A DNA stretch of 64,000 bases, taken from assembly GCF_900473935.1 (NCBI RefSeq), contig NZ_UCNN01000027.1, positions 62,001-126,000 of the forward strand. The letters run 5' to 3'. A model generated the notes under the pieces. It was not told the DNA's origin, did no database searches, and saw only the letters and a program-made list of their open reading frames with translations. The position numbers were made by a program, and so were the translations under genes. Within the stretch, counting starts at the first letter, position 1. Each line of letters starts with the position of its first letter. Positions 44,650 through 51,896 of the stretch are shown here, piece after piece. The stretch comes from Synechococcus sp. UW105 (GTDB lineage Bacteria; Cyanobacteriota; Cyanobacteriia; PCC-6307; Cyanobiaceae).

Positions 44650-44834
44650 TGTTTTCCATCATTTTTTTGAGATGAATTATTTTTCTTCAATTTCTTATTT
44701 TTAAGAGCGCGTTTGATTGGATAATACAGTACACCCCATAACCCTAAGAGGAAGGCAGCAATAATTCCAAAAATAGCAGCAATTACTCCACCTGCCATTC
44801 CAGGTCCTATGTAAGCAAATAATGGCGCTACCAT
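44646..44834 (-). CDS. Small membrane protein (YIGPG motif)
   Basis: A 62-aa protein with one long hydrophobic stretch, MAGGVIAAIFGIIAAFLLGL, after APLFAYIGPG, then a strongly basic tail (KRALKNKKLKKNNSSQKN). Small proteins with a Y-I-G/D-P-G motif and a basic tail often accompany surface-polymer and sulfatase/phosphodiesterase loci, but the function is unknown. It starts 18 bases after the arylsulfotransferase gene. Confidence 0.6.
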   Translation of the reverse strand: MVAPLFAYIGPGMAGGVIAAIFGIIAAFLLGLWGVLYYPIKRALKNKKLKKNNSSQKNDGKQ

Positions 44835-44852
44835 AGAAAAGATACAATTAAT

Positions 44853-46220
44853 TCAATTATTGCATTTCCCTCTTGATTCCATGAAATTTTTTACTATTTT
44901 GACATCATCGTCTGTGTACATAATGCGTGACCATGACAATTGATAAACTTTCTGATTACCTGCACGATTGACATATGTCCATATTAGTGAGTTATCGGCA
45001 CCAAAGTACAGTATTCTGCCATAATCTGTCTCTTCTATAAAAAGATCATTGTTTGGAAGAATCTGACTCCTGCCCTGTGTTGTTGTCCTGACATCATTTT
45101 TAATTAAACCCTTATTTTGGTAAGGAGAGTATTTATTTGCCCTGAAGTCATAAATGATTACTTCATTATTTCCGTCTACAATGTCACCATCCACGAAATC
45201 CTTTGAGTTATTATTAAAAATTGATATAGTGTGGTTATTTAAAACATCTACATCATGTTGGTGAAAGAATGGACCTGTCCCTTTCCAGATAATTTTATTT
45301 GTCGCAGGTCGATACAACAAGACCATTGACTGATGCCTTATCGATAAAAATAGATCTCCCTTTTTCCAAAACTTTCCATCAAAATTAACTGGTTGTATAT
45401 CATTTAAGTGTATTGGATCATTGCTAAATTTACTATTTCCCGCAGAAAATAATAGATACTCGAGACTATTGTCTATAAAGATTTGAGAAACAGACTTTTC
45501 AAATAGAATTTCACCATTAGGAGATAATTTAACAATTGAATCATCCAAATATCCTTCTTCTGAGGGGATATCTCTGCCAACTTTGAAGATCGGTAGAGTT
45601 TGTGGATACGAATGAGATGGAACCCATATATTCCCATCGTGATCTGTTTCTATCGAATGGTGGAATAAGTCATGCGTATTTTGAAAAATTAGATTAGAGC
45701 AAGCATCTATTTTTATTAATGGTGAGTGATCTTTAAAAATCAAACCACCATGCTTGTCTAACTTGGGATGTCTCAACAGGTATCTTGATTGATTTTTGTC
45801 TCTAGACAAATGTTTAAATTCACTAATTTTTTCAACCGATTTGTTAAATTCATCAATATCTGGATTCCAGGTATGCAATACCTTAAAGTTTGTTAAATCG
45901 ACCAATTCAACTATTCCTGCTCCTAGGTCTCCATCATGTCTTGAAAGTAGAAGATAGGTCTCATGTGAGTTAGGGTTTCCACTAAAACCACCTAGCGATG
46001 GAAATCTGTCTTGCGCTAGAAAGTGTTTATTTATTAAAATCTTCTTTATATTTGCAGGGATTTCTGCCAGGAATAATGCGGGTTTAGAAATAACGCTCAA
46101 CTTTTTGCCGCCAAGCGCTTCATGTCTTACGAGAGCGCCAAAACCAATTGTTAGGGGGATACCTAAAAGAACGACTAAATAAAGAATCCAAACCTCAATT
46201 TTTTTGAACACGCTAGACAA
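44853..46220 (-). CDS. Arylsulfotransferase (ASST) family protein, membrane-anchored
   Basis: A 455-aa protein with one N-terminal transmembrane anchor (WILYLVVLLGIPLTIGFGAL, about residues 11-30) and a large exported beta-propeller-like domain. Features of the arylsulfotransferase family are HHSIETDHDGNIWVPSHSY with catalytic-type His residues, FHQHDVDVLNNHTISIFNN, and repeated blade strands such as NNEVIIYDF. PAPS-independent enzymes of this family move sulfate from a phenolic sulfate donor to an acceptor. It is the first gene of the cassette and very AT-rich. Confidence 0.7.
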   Translation of the reverse strand: MSSVFKKIEVWILYLVVLLGIPLTIGFGALVRHEALGGKKLSVISKPALFLAEIPANIKKILINKHFLAQDRFPSLGGFSGNPNSHETYLLLSRHDGDLGAGIVELVDLTNFKVLHTWNPDIDEFNKSVEKISEFKHLSRDKNQSRYLLRHPKLDKHGGLIFKDHSPLIKIDACSNLIFQNTHDLFHHSIETDHDGNIWVPSHSYPQTLPIFKVGRDIPSEEGYLDDSIVKLSPNGEILFEKSVSQIFIDNSLEYLLFSAGNSKFSNDPIHLNDIQPVNFDGKFWKKGDLFLSIRHQSMVLLYRPATNKIIWKGTGPFFHQHDVDVLNNHTISIFNNNSKDFVDGDIVDGNNEVIIYDFRANKYSPYQNKGLIKNDVRTTTQGRSQILPNNDLFIEETDYGRILYFGADNSLIWTYVNRAGNQKVYQLSWSRIMYTDDDVKIVKNFMESRGKCNN

Positions 46221-46597
46221 TGTAATAATCTCTTATATTGTAGTCTATTTCAGATCTATCCGCCATTCTTCTGCCAACTCCTCTTTTGTGATGGTGTTGG
46301 AGAAGGAAATGACAATGTCCAACTCAAAATCAGTATGTCAATGATCACTGCTTTAGCGTTGGACGTCTGGCAAGGACCTCAAACTTGCTGCAGTGGAACT
46401 CATAGAGAAGTCTGGTGAGTGACCATGTCGCTCATGAGTCGTGGACGTATGGATCTCGCATCCAGTCGGTCCCAGTTGCTCCTTTGAGTTGTCCTCGACC
46501 AGTTGCGAGTGCCTCAGTCGCTCTCTTTGCGTCGTAGTGGAAGTAGTGCTAGTGGACGTACTGGATTGAGGTGTCGCAGTTGTTTCTTGAGTGCTGA
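46221..46597. other. Intergenic region between arylsulfotransferase and integrase genes
   Basis: 377 bases with no gene I can support. The left part must hold the promoter of the sulfation cassette (minus strand, upstream of 46220). The hexamer GGACGT recurs several times between 46360 and 46560. A 93-codon minus-strand frame (46353-46634) is Ser/Thr-rich, low in complexity and overlaps the integrase end, and is treated as spurious. Confidence 0.5.
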
Positions 46598-48004
46598 TTA
46601 ATAGTCCTCGTCTTTTCTCTTGACCATCGTCCACTTCCCTTCTCCAATCGTTTGACGCGATTCGCGTGCTGTACGCTCTGCATCGATGTATCTCAGGTAT
46701 GTGTTCCTGAGTTGGTCTGGACTGGTGTGACCGTTGTCCGCAAAAGAGTTGATCTTTGGAGGGATTGCTAATCCAGGGTCTTCTTCAAGGGTTAAACGAA
46801 ATGCCGTGTGTCGAATGGTTGTCCATTTTCTGCCTGATGCAGGGAAATCGTTTTCGAAAGTTTTCTCCATTACGTGCTTAAGAAGGAAGTTCAGGGTCTT
46901 CAGGACATGACTGTCTGCCGGATTGCCTTCTGGTCTATCGATCTGAGGAAGAACCAGATACCCAGATGGTTTCCTTCTGTGGAGTCGTTCCCAAAATCTG
47001 AATCCATCTTTTCTGTAGTGGGTCGTCTGATGAATCGGACGATCCTTTTTTGTTGTCTCCAAATTGCAGACAACAGTCTTGTTCCCCTGGTCCCTGAACC
47101 ACTCGCTCTTGATTCGGTACATGTCTTCTGCCCGCAGGTAGAAGAACCACTCCAAGAGAAGTGCGTCATAGAGATCGACCCAGTTGCGTTGGTTCAGTCG
47201 ACTGCTCTTGCTCCACTCCAACTCCCTGTACTCGTCTGGATCGAGGAGTTGTCTCGCTGAGTCGAGAGATAAGTCCACCACTGCTGCCAGGAGTTGGTCC
47301 CACTGCTTCTGAGTCAGATGCTGAACCTGTTTGGTCTGCTTGCTGATCGCAGGAAATCTTGGAAATGCATGCCCAGGGAAGTCGTCCTCTGCCAGTGCCA
47401 GGAGTTTGTTGATCAGGGTTTTCTGCTGACCCTTCATCCCACTGCCATTGGATCCGCTGCTTCCACGTGCACGTCTCTCCAGAAGGGAGAAGTAGTCCTT
47501 GAAGTCCTGACTCGTAATCAGGTCAACGCTTCTGGACGCCCAAGGTTGGTGACGGATGCCGTATTCACTTGCGTCCCACTTCAGGGACTCCTCTCGCTTC
47601 CACCGCTTGAAATTGCGTTGGGTCTCTCGGGTTCGGGATTCAGACGCGAAGTACCGCTCCCAGTACTCGCCAAGTGAGTTCTTGTTTTGTTCTTCCTGTA
47701 GGTCCAGGACTGCCTTGCTCTCGTCCTGCCACTGCTGGAACAGGGTGACCGACCTCTTTGCCGCCTCGTAAGGGTCTTCTGTCCCCGTGGTCCTCTGGAT
47801 GGTCAGACGCTTCCCCAGACCGCCCTTGGATCGCCCCTGATGGGGTCTTGGGTCATCGCCGGGGTCTGGTAACCACTCCGCGTACAGAACCCGTGTATGG
47901 GTCTGTCGCTTGATCCTGAGGTTCTGCGGGTACGAACCACGCACTCCAAAGACCTTCGACACGTTCAGGGTCGTCCAGTCCTCGGGGAGTGATGCTTTGC
48001 CCAC
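46598..48004 (-). CDS. int: Tyrosine recombinase (island integrase)
   Basis: A 468-aa site-specific recombinase at the right end of the island. The catalytic set can be read: Arg291 in FFYLRAEDMYRIKSEW, a Lys in LETTKKDR, Arg398 in WTTIRHTAFRL, His426 in ADNGHTSPDQL and the nucleophile Tyr436 in RNTYLRYIDAE. The His that usually precedes the second Arg by three residues is Thr. Residues 1-230 are the arm- and core-binding part. Translation starts at a GTG; an inverted copy of the end repeats lies 5 bases upstream, suggesting autoregulation. Confidence 0.88.
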   Translation of the reverse strand: MGKASLPEDWTTLNVSKVFGVRGSYPQNLRIKRQTHTRVLYAEWLPDPGDDPRPHQGRSKGGLGKRLTIQRTTGTEDPYEAAKRSVTLFQQWQDESKAVLDLQEEQNKNSLGEYWERYFASESRTRETQRNFKRWKREESLKWDASEYGIRHQPWASRSVDLITSQDFKDYFSLLERRARGSSGSNGSGMKGQQKTLINKLLALAEDDFPGHAFPRFPAISKQTKQVQHLTQKQWDQLLAAVVDLSLDSARQLLDPDEYRELEWSKSSRLNQRNWVDLYDALLLEWFFYLRAEDMYRIKSEWFRDQGNKTVVCNLETTKKDRPIHQTTHYRKDGFRFWERLHRRKPSGYLVLPQIDRPEGNPADSHVLKTLNFLLKHVMEKTFENDFPASGRKWTTIRHTAFRLTLEEDPGLAIPPKINSFADNGHTSPDQLRNTYLRYIDAERTARESRQTIGEGKWTMVKRKDEDY

Positions 48005-48008
48005 CTCG

Positions 48009-48085
48009 CTTACCTACCTGGGTCTGTCGCCCAGTTCTGAACACTGACCCACTTTGCCGTCTCTGGTAGGTAAGTGGTAGGTAAG
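48009..48085. repeat. Right-end repeat cluster, candidate recombinase arm sites
   Basis: TGGTAGGTAAG is repeated in tandem at 48064-48074 and 48075-48085 (11-base period), and its inverse CTTACCTACC occurs at 48009-48018, just before the integrase start. The geometry mirrors that at the left end (39948-40015), and both motifs contain GTAGG. Confidence 0.65.
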
Positions 48086-48104
48086 TTGTCGGTTTTCTTC
48101 GACT

Positions 48105-48130
48105 AAACCCCAGTGTTTATGGGGTTTTTA
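48105..48130 (+). terminator. Intrinsic terminator at the right end of the island
   Basis: AAACCCC (48105-48111) and GGGGTTT (48121-48127) with a nine-base loop and further Ts. It points out of the island and lies 10 bases before the right attachment site. Confidence 0.7.
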
Positions 48131-48139
48131 TATGTTAAG

Positions 48140-48166
48140 CCCCAGTTCGAATCTGGGTGCCGCCTT
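48140..48166 (+). repeat. Right attachment site (direct repeat with 39802-39828)
   Basis: A perfect 27-base copy of the tRNA-Cys 3' part, here without the 5' half of a tRNA. It marks the right boundary of the island. Its last ten bases are also the left arm of a long hairpin (48157-48229). Confidence 0.95.
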
Positions 48167-48229
48167 TGAAATAATCCCTGAGAGTGGCGATTGATACTGC
48201 ATCCTCAGGGATTGTTTCAAAGGCGGCAC
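48157..48229 (+). repeat. 26-bp hairpin overlapping the right attachment site
   Basis: The left arm 48157-48182 begins GTGCCGCCTTTGAAA, and the right arm 48204-48229 ends TTTCAAAGGCGGCAC. All 26 positions pair in plus-strand RNA: 25 Watson-Crick and one U-G (48172 with 48214). The loop has 21 bases. The stem includes the tRNA 3' acceptor sequence. Apart from this, 48167-48306 holds nothing I can name. Confidence 0.85.
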
Positions 48230-48306
48230 TGGAAGGTGAATCCGTAATGCAGATACGCCTCAAAGAAGTCTCCCAGATTCAGCTTCCGAGTGACTTAGAG
48301 GCAGAT

Positions 48307-48831
48307 CTACAGGTCGGGGGTGGCATCTCGCCTCAGCTTCTGAAGTTCTTGGCGGAACCGCTCCCAGAATCCGTCGATAAACTTGATCCCTTCGATTGCC
48401 TCAGCGGGGCATAATTTCGCCCACTGCATAAACGGGTTGCCAGCGACTGTTTGGAACTTCGGTTCTCCTGCTGCATCCCCCTCGCGCCAGTAAACATCCT
48501 GCATCCAGGCATCTGTCCGATCAGGGCGCGAACTGCTGGCGAACTGTTCTCCCTTGCAGTCAGCGAACAACCAGACATCAGCAACAGGAGGACCTGCTCT
48601 GCCTGACGCTGGTTCATCAACGCACTTCTTGGTCTCCCAATTGCAGTTCTGAATCCAAGTCCTGCGCCGAACCTTGAGACGGATCCAACCATCAGGCATC
48701 CGCTCTGGCCGTGACAACTGCTCGGTTTCGACACGGCACCCAGTTCCACAACCAAAGACAGGAAGGACATGCTCTTGAGGCACAGTCAGATCCTGAGGGG
48801 TAGTCAGCAGCAGGAATAGCAAGGGATTCAT
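48307..48831 (-). CDS. Secreted cysteine-containing protein of unknown function
   Basis: A 174-aa protein starting MNPLLFLLLTTPQDLTVPQE, with a short hydrophobic leader that may be a signal peptide. Cysteines occur in FGCGTGCRVE, NCNWETKKCVDE and FADCKGEQF, enough for disulfides in the periplasm. I recognise no family. The ATG at 48831 overlaps the upstream LprI-like gene (ATGA); a longer open frame upstream is antisense-like and rejected. It lies just outside the island's right boundary. Confidence 0.6.
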   Translation of the reverse strand: MNPLLFLLLTTPQDLTVPQEHVLPVFGCGTGCRVETEQLSRPERMPDGWIRLKVRRRTWIQNCNWETKKCVDEPASGRAGPPVADVWLFADCKGEQFASSSRPDRTDAWMQDVYWREGDAAGEPKFQTVAGNPFMQWAKLCPAEAIEGIKFIDGFWERFRQELQKLRRDATPDL

Positions 48832-49142
48832 CTGCCCAACCCCTTGAGTTCTTCCAAGAGAGCTCGGTTGAGTCTGTCGTCGCATCCAACAACCATCTGG
48901 GGGTAAATGGTTCCCTGTCTGTATGGGGCGTAGGCAGCAGCGCAGACCTCCTGTGTTGCTGCTTTCCACTTCTCCAGGGTCACTGGGGTGAGTTGCTTTT
49001 TGAGTGCCTGGTTGGACTCCTCCCACTTTTGAGCGGCACAGAACCTGATTTCATGTGTCGTATGACCAGGGCACTGGATCTCTGGTTCCTCTGCCTTCAC
49101 AGGCACCACAGGCAGAAGCAGCAGGAGCACCAGTGCTTTCAC
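48828..49142 (-). CDS. LprI/DUF1311-like secreted protein
   Basis: A 104-aa protein with signal peptide VKALVLLLLLPVVPVKAEE (GTG start at 49142). The mature part has the LprI layout: CPGHTTHEIRFCAAQKWEE, WKAATQEVCAAAYAPYRQGT and a final CDDRLNRALLEEL, with four Cys. LprI-type proteins have been linked to lysozyme inhibition, but many family members have no known role. It is coupled to the next gene by a 4-base overlap. Confidence 0.65.
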   Translation of the reverse strand: MKALVLLLLLPVVPVKAEEPEIQCPGHTTHEIRFCAAQKWEESNQALKKQLTPVTLEKWKAATQEVCAAAYAPYRQGTIYPQMVVGCDDRLNRALLEELKGLGR

Positions 49143-49330
49143 TTTTCCTCTTCTAATACAACTTTCTCCACCACAGCATCCTTCACTCGGTCTCAAACGG
49201 TCTTGCCGTCTTGATCGGGAGCAATCGCATTGGCAGTTGCCTTGGAGTCGGGCAGGGCTGCTGGTCGGCCTTGGTGCAGATCGGAGAGGCCCTTGAAGTG
49301 GTGTGGGGTGTGGGGTGTGGTGGATGCGAT

Positions 49331-49852
49331 TCAGGGTTTGAGACTCGCCTCCGCCATCAGTTCGCTGCCATTGCTTGCGCTGGCTTTACAGCTGATGCGT
49401 TGTTGATCAATGGTGCAGCTGCCACGGGCAGACCATGCTTTTGGCAGTCCTTCGGCAAGCCCCAGCTGATTCATTAGGGCCTCGGCGGCGCCCATGACTG
49501 GTCCCGTCCAGCTTCTCCCGTTCAATCTGCAGTGGCCTTGCTCGCAGTCCACTGGAAGGCGCTGATCAGCAGCCACCGTCACAAAGGTGAGGCTGTGCGT
49601 TGCTCCATTGCTGTTGGCCTCGCCGAGAAAACGCAGACGCATCACGGTGTCGGTTTTGCGATCCAGTTGCAGCTGGTTGCAGCGATGGTTTGTCCCTGAG
49701 GTGTCGACATAACTGCATTGCGAGGTGTTGCTTTGCAGGCGTCCAATCGCAGGGAGAGCCGCGCTTGAGGTGGGTGTACACAGGAGCACCACTGCCACAG
49801 CACCTCCTACAAACGAACCCAGAGTTTCATCATCGTGGAGAGTTTCGGTCAT
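49331..49852 (-). CDS. Conserved exported protein of unknown function
   Basis: A protein of about 173 aa from the ATG at 49852. The start MTETLHDDETLGSFVGGAVA and VVLLCTPTSSAAL form a signal-like region. The mature part has Cys in SQCSYVDTSGTNHRCNQLQ, DCEQGHCRLNG and GSCTIDQQRISC, so a disulfide-rich fold is likely. Segments such as RLRFLGEANSNGATHSLTFV look like beta strands. I cannot name a family. The start could be up to 15 codons upstream. Confidence 0.6.
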   Translation of the reverse strand: MTETLHDDETLGSFVGGAVAVVLLCTPTSSAALPAIGRLQSNTSQCSYVDTSGTNHRCNQLQLDRKTDTVMRLRFLGEANSNGATHSLTFVTVAADQRLPVDCEQGHCRLNGRSWTGPVMGAAEALMNQLGLAEGLPKAWSARGSCTIDQQRISCKASASNGSELMAEASLKP

Positions 49853-49872
49853 GCGACTGGCGCCTTCTTGAT

Positions 49873-50055
49873 TTAGTAGTCGCTGTCGGCCACACACATC
49901 CCCAGACAGCGCAGGCCGTTCTCGGCTGTTCTTTTGCAGTGGGAACAGAGCACCGGTGAGGCTGGCACTGCAGAGGGTGTGGACGCCTCAGTATCGGCGG
50001 ACGTGCCATCTGGTGCTGAGGAGGGTTTGAGTTCTACGTGTTCGCTCGCTGCCAT
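49873..50055 (-). CDS. Small conserved protein with Cys motif
   Basis: A 60-aa protein: a Ser/Thr/Pro/Ala-rich first half and a conserved-looking C-terminus PVLCSHCKRTAENGLRCLGM then CVADSDY. CxxC plus two further Cys could bind zinc. I believe similar short proteins occur in other marine Synechococcus, but the family has no name I can give. It is divergent from the aldo/keto reductase gene. Confidence 0.55.
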   Translation of the reverse strand: MAASEHVELKPSSAPDGTSADTEASTPSAVPASPVLCSHCKRTAENGLRCLGMCVADSDY

Positions 50056-50125
50056 GACTGCCTTGGTGCAGGGCTTCCGTTGAAGGATTTGGTCAGGCGA
50101 TCATGGCGTCCAGTGGGGCAATCGT

Positions 50126-51085
50126 GTGGCAGGGATCGGTTTTGGCACCTGGTCGTGGGGGAATCAATTGCTTTGGGGCTACGACCCGGATCGTGATGAC
50201 CCTGAACTGTCGGCCACGCTTCAGGAAGCCGTCGCCGGTGGGTTGGCCTTGGTGGATACGGCTGATTCCTATGGCACCGGGCGTTTTAACGGTCGCAGCG
50301 AAGCTCTCCTGGGTCGGATCCTTGAGGATTGCAGCGGTGAACTCCGTTCCAGGTTGACGGTGGCCACCAAGTTGGCTCCGTTCCCCTGGCGCCTGGGACG
50401 GCGCGGTTTTGACCGTGCCTTTGCTGCCAGTCAGGCACGCCTCCACGGTCATCTTCAGAGGGTGCAATTGCACTGGAGTACAGCTCGTTATGCCCCCTGG
50501 CAGGAAGGGGCTTTGCTTGATGGCCTCGCAGATCTTGTCGATCAGGGCCGGGTTTCAGAGCTAGGGGTGTCGAATTTGGGGCCTCGCCGTTTGAGGGCGT
50601 TGCAGGCCCGGCTGGCGGCCCGTGGCATCCCTTTGCGCAGTGTTCAGGTTCAGATGTCATTGCTGGCCCCTGATGCAATCGAGGCAGGAGGCCTGAAGCA
50701 GACCTGTTCTGATCTGGGGATTGAACTTTTGGCTTACAGCCCCTTGGCCCTTGGGGTGTTGACGGTCAGTCCTGGGGATCTGCCGCCAGAGTGCACCCGC
50801 TTGCGCGCTGGTTTGTTCCGCAGGCTGTTGCCAGGGAGTGAGGCCTTGCGGGCTGGTATGGCCGCGGTCGCCGCTGCCCATCGGGGATCGCTGGCTCAGG
50901 TGGCACTCAATTGGTGCCGAGCCCATGGCGCGATGCCATTACCCGGTCTCCGCCGTGTGCATCAGGCCCAAGATGCAGTGGCGGCATTGGCTTGGTCGCT
51001 CAGTGATGAGGAGCGGGATCAACTGGATGCTTTGGCGCTTGCTTGCTCAGCGCGGATGCCGGCCAATCCATTCATGAGTGCCTAG
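50126..51085 (+). CDS. Aldo/keto reductase
   Basis: A 319-aa NADPH-dependent oxidoreductase with a TIM-barrel. The active site is visible as VDTADSYGTGRFNGRSE (Asp, Tyr), VATKLAPFPW (Lys) and VQLHWSTARY (His). The cofactor region near the C-terminus is PLPGLRRVHQAQDAVAAL. The GTG at 50126 is the best start, giving GIGFGTWSWG near the N-terminus; the frame is open upstream but has no ATG. The substrate is unknown. Confidence 0.87.
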   Translation: MAGIGFGTWSWGNQLLWGYDPDRDDPELSATLQEAVAGGLALVDTADSYGTGRFNGRSEALLGRILEDCSGELRSRLTVATKLAPFPWRLGRRGFDRAFAASQARLHGHLQRVQLHWSTARYAPWQEGALLDGLADLVDQGRVSELGVSNLGPRRLRALQARLAARGIPLRSVQVQMSLLAPDAIEAGGLKQTCSDLGIELLAYSPLALGVLTVSPGDLPPECTRLRAGLFRRLLPGSEALRAGMAAVAAAHRGSLAQVALNWCRAHGAMPLPGLRRVHQAQDAVAALAWSLSDEERDQLDALALACSARMPANPFMSA

Positions 51086-51122
51086 CCAGATCTGACACGG
51101 CTCCAGTGGGTGGCCAACAGCT

Positions 51123-51764
51123 TCAACCGCTTGCGGCTTCGCCAGGCTCCGGGTCTGGACTGACCACCACAGGCAGGCTTGAAGCAGGGTTGGTGAGGGA
51201 CACCACCTTGACGGGTGTTGGTTTCTGGTTGGCAGGAGTGCTCTCGGGTTCCTCACGATGCTGTTCGCAGGCGGTGAGGGCTTCCTGCAGGAGAGAGTCA
51301 AAGGTGGCGCCTGGTAGGCGATGGCGCGCGATCTCAAGAAAGGTGCGCGGTAGAGACTCATTGGCTGCGCTTCTTACCGCCGGGTTGTTGCGGCGATGCT
51401 CTTGCTCATCGCGAATTGCACGTAGGAAGCGATGGGTGACATCTCTTTTGGTACAAGCCTTGATCAGGGTGTCGCGCTCTGCCTGGGCAATGCTGTGGTT
51501 GCTTTCTAGTTCGCTGATGCGTCGTTCCAGGCTGGCCAGAACCTCTTCGGCTTCTTTGCTGATGTGGGTGAGCTGACCATCGGAGAGGTAGGGCATATCG
51601 GCCACATACACCTTGCCGTGGTCCTTGAGGGCCAGGAAGGTGGGCCGTGGACCCTGGCGAGTGAGATGGCCGCGATCGTGATGGGATACGGCAGGACGAC
51701 GTGGAGGAACGGGGCCTGCAGACGAACGCCTTCTGGTGGTCCGTTGGGGTTTATCGAAAGGCAT
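51123..51764 (-). CDS. Conserved hypothetical protein with coiled coil
   Basis: A 213-aa protein with a basic, probably disordered N-terminus (PQRTTRRRSSAGPVPPRRP), a region TFLALKDHGKVYVADMPYLS, a likely coiled coil LTHISKEAEEVLASLERRIS and ELESNHSIAQAERDTLIK, a helical part up to FDSLLQEALTACEQH, and a Pro/Ser/Val-rich tail. I recognise no family. It converges on the aldo/keto reductase gene. An ATG one codon upstream is equally possible. Confidence 0.6.
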   Translation of the reverse strand: MPFDKPQRTTRRRSSAGPVPPRRPAVSHHDRGHLTRQGPRPTFLALKDHGKVYVADMPYLSDGQLTHISKEAEEVLASLERRISELESNHSIAQAERDTLIKACTKRDVTHRFLRAIRDEQEHRRNNPAVRSAANESLPRTFLEIARHRLPGATFDSLLQEALTACEQHREEPESTPANQKPTPVKVVSLTNPASSLPVVVSPDPEPGEAASG

Positions 51765-51896
51765 CAAACCTAAGGGGATGTAACGACGCGGATGTTGCGC
51801 GGATGACGCAACAAAGCTTCCGGGAAATGTTAAAGCGGTTATTGGTCGCGGGTGATGACCTGAAACGCCGATTTACGTGCGGTTGTCAGCTTTGAT

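Larger units (their letters stand above)
39802..48166. mobile_element. Integrated genomic island at tRNA-Cys (tycheposon-like)
   Basis: An 8.4-kb element between two 27-base copies of the tRNA-Cys 3' end. It encodes a tyrosine recombinase reading inward from the right end, a broken serine recombinase, and AT-rich cargo unlike the flanking GC-richer genes. Both ends carry repeat clusters that look like recombinase arm sites. No capsid, tail, conjugation or replication genes are recognisable, so it resembles the tycheposon class of picocyanobacterial integrative elements, which are thought to travel in capsids or vesicles supplied by others. Confidence 0.85.

Noticed and set aside
46353-46634. 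93-codon minus-strand frame after the integrase
   Set aside because: Low-complexity Ser/Thr sequence, overlap with the integrase end and no family features.
48140-48166. Second tRNA-Cys
   Set aside because: Only the T-arm and 3' acceptor strand are present; there is no 5' half, so it is an attachment repeat.
48247-48414. Plus-strand frame starting MQIRLKEVSQIQLPSDLE
   Set aside because: It is short, overlaps a more plausible minus-strand gene over most of its length, and has no clear ribosome-binding site. A regulatory peptide cannot be excluded.
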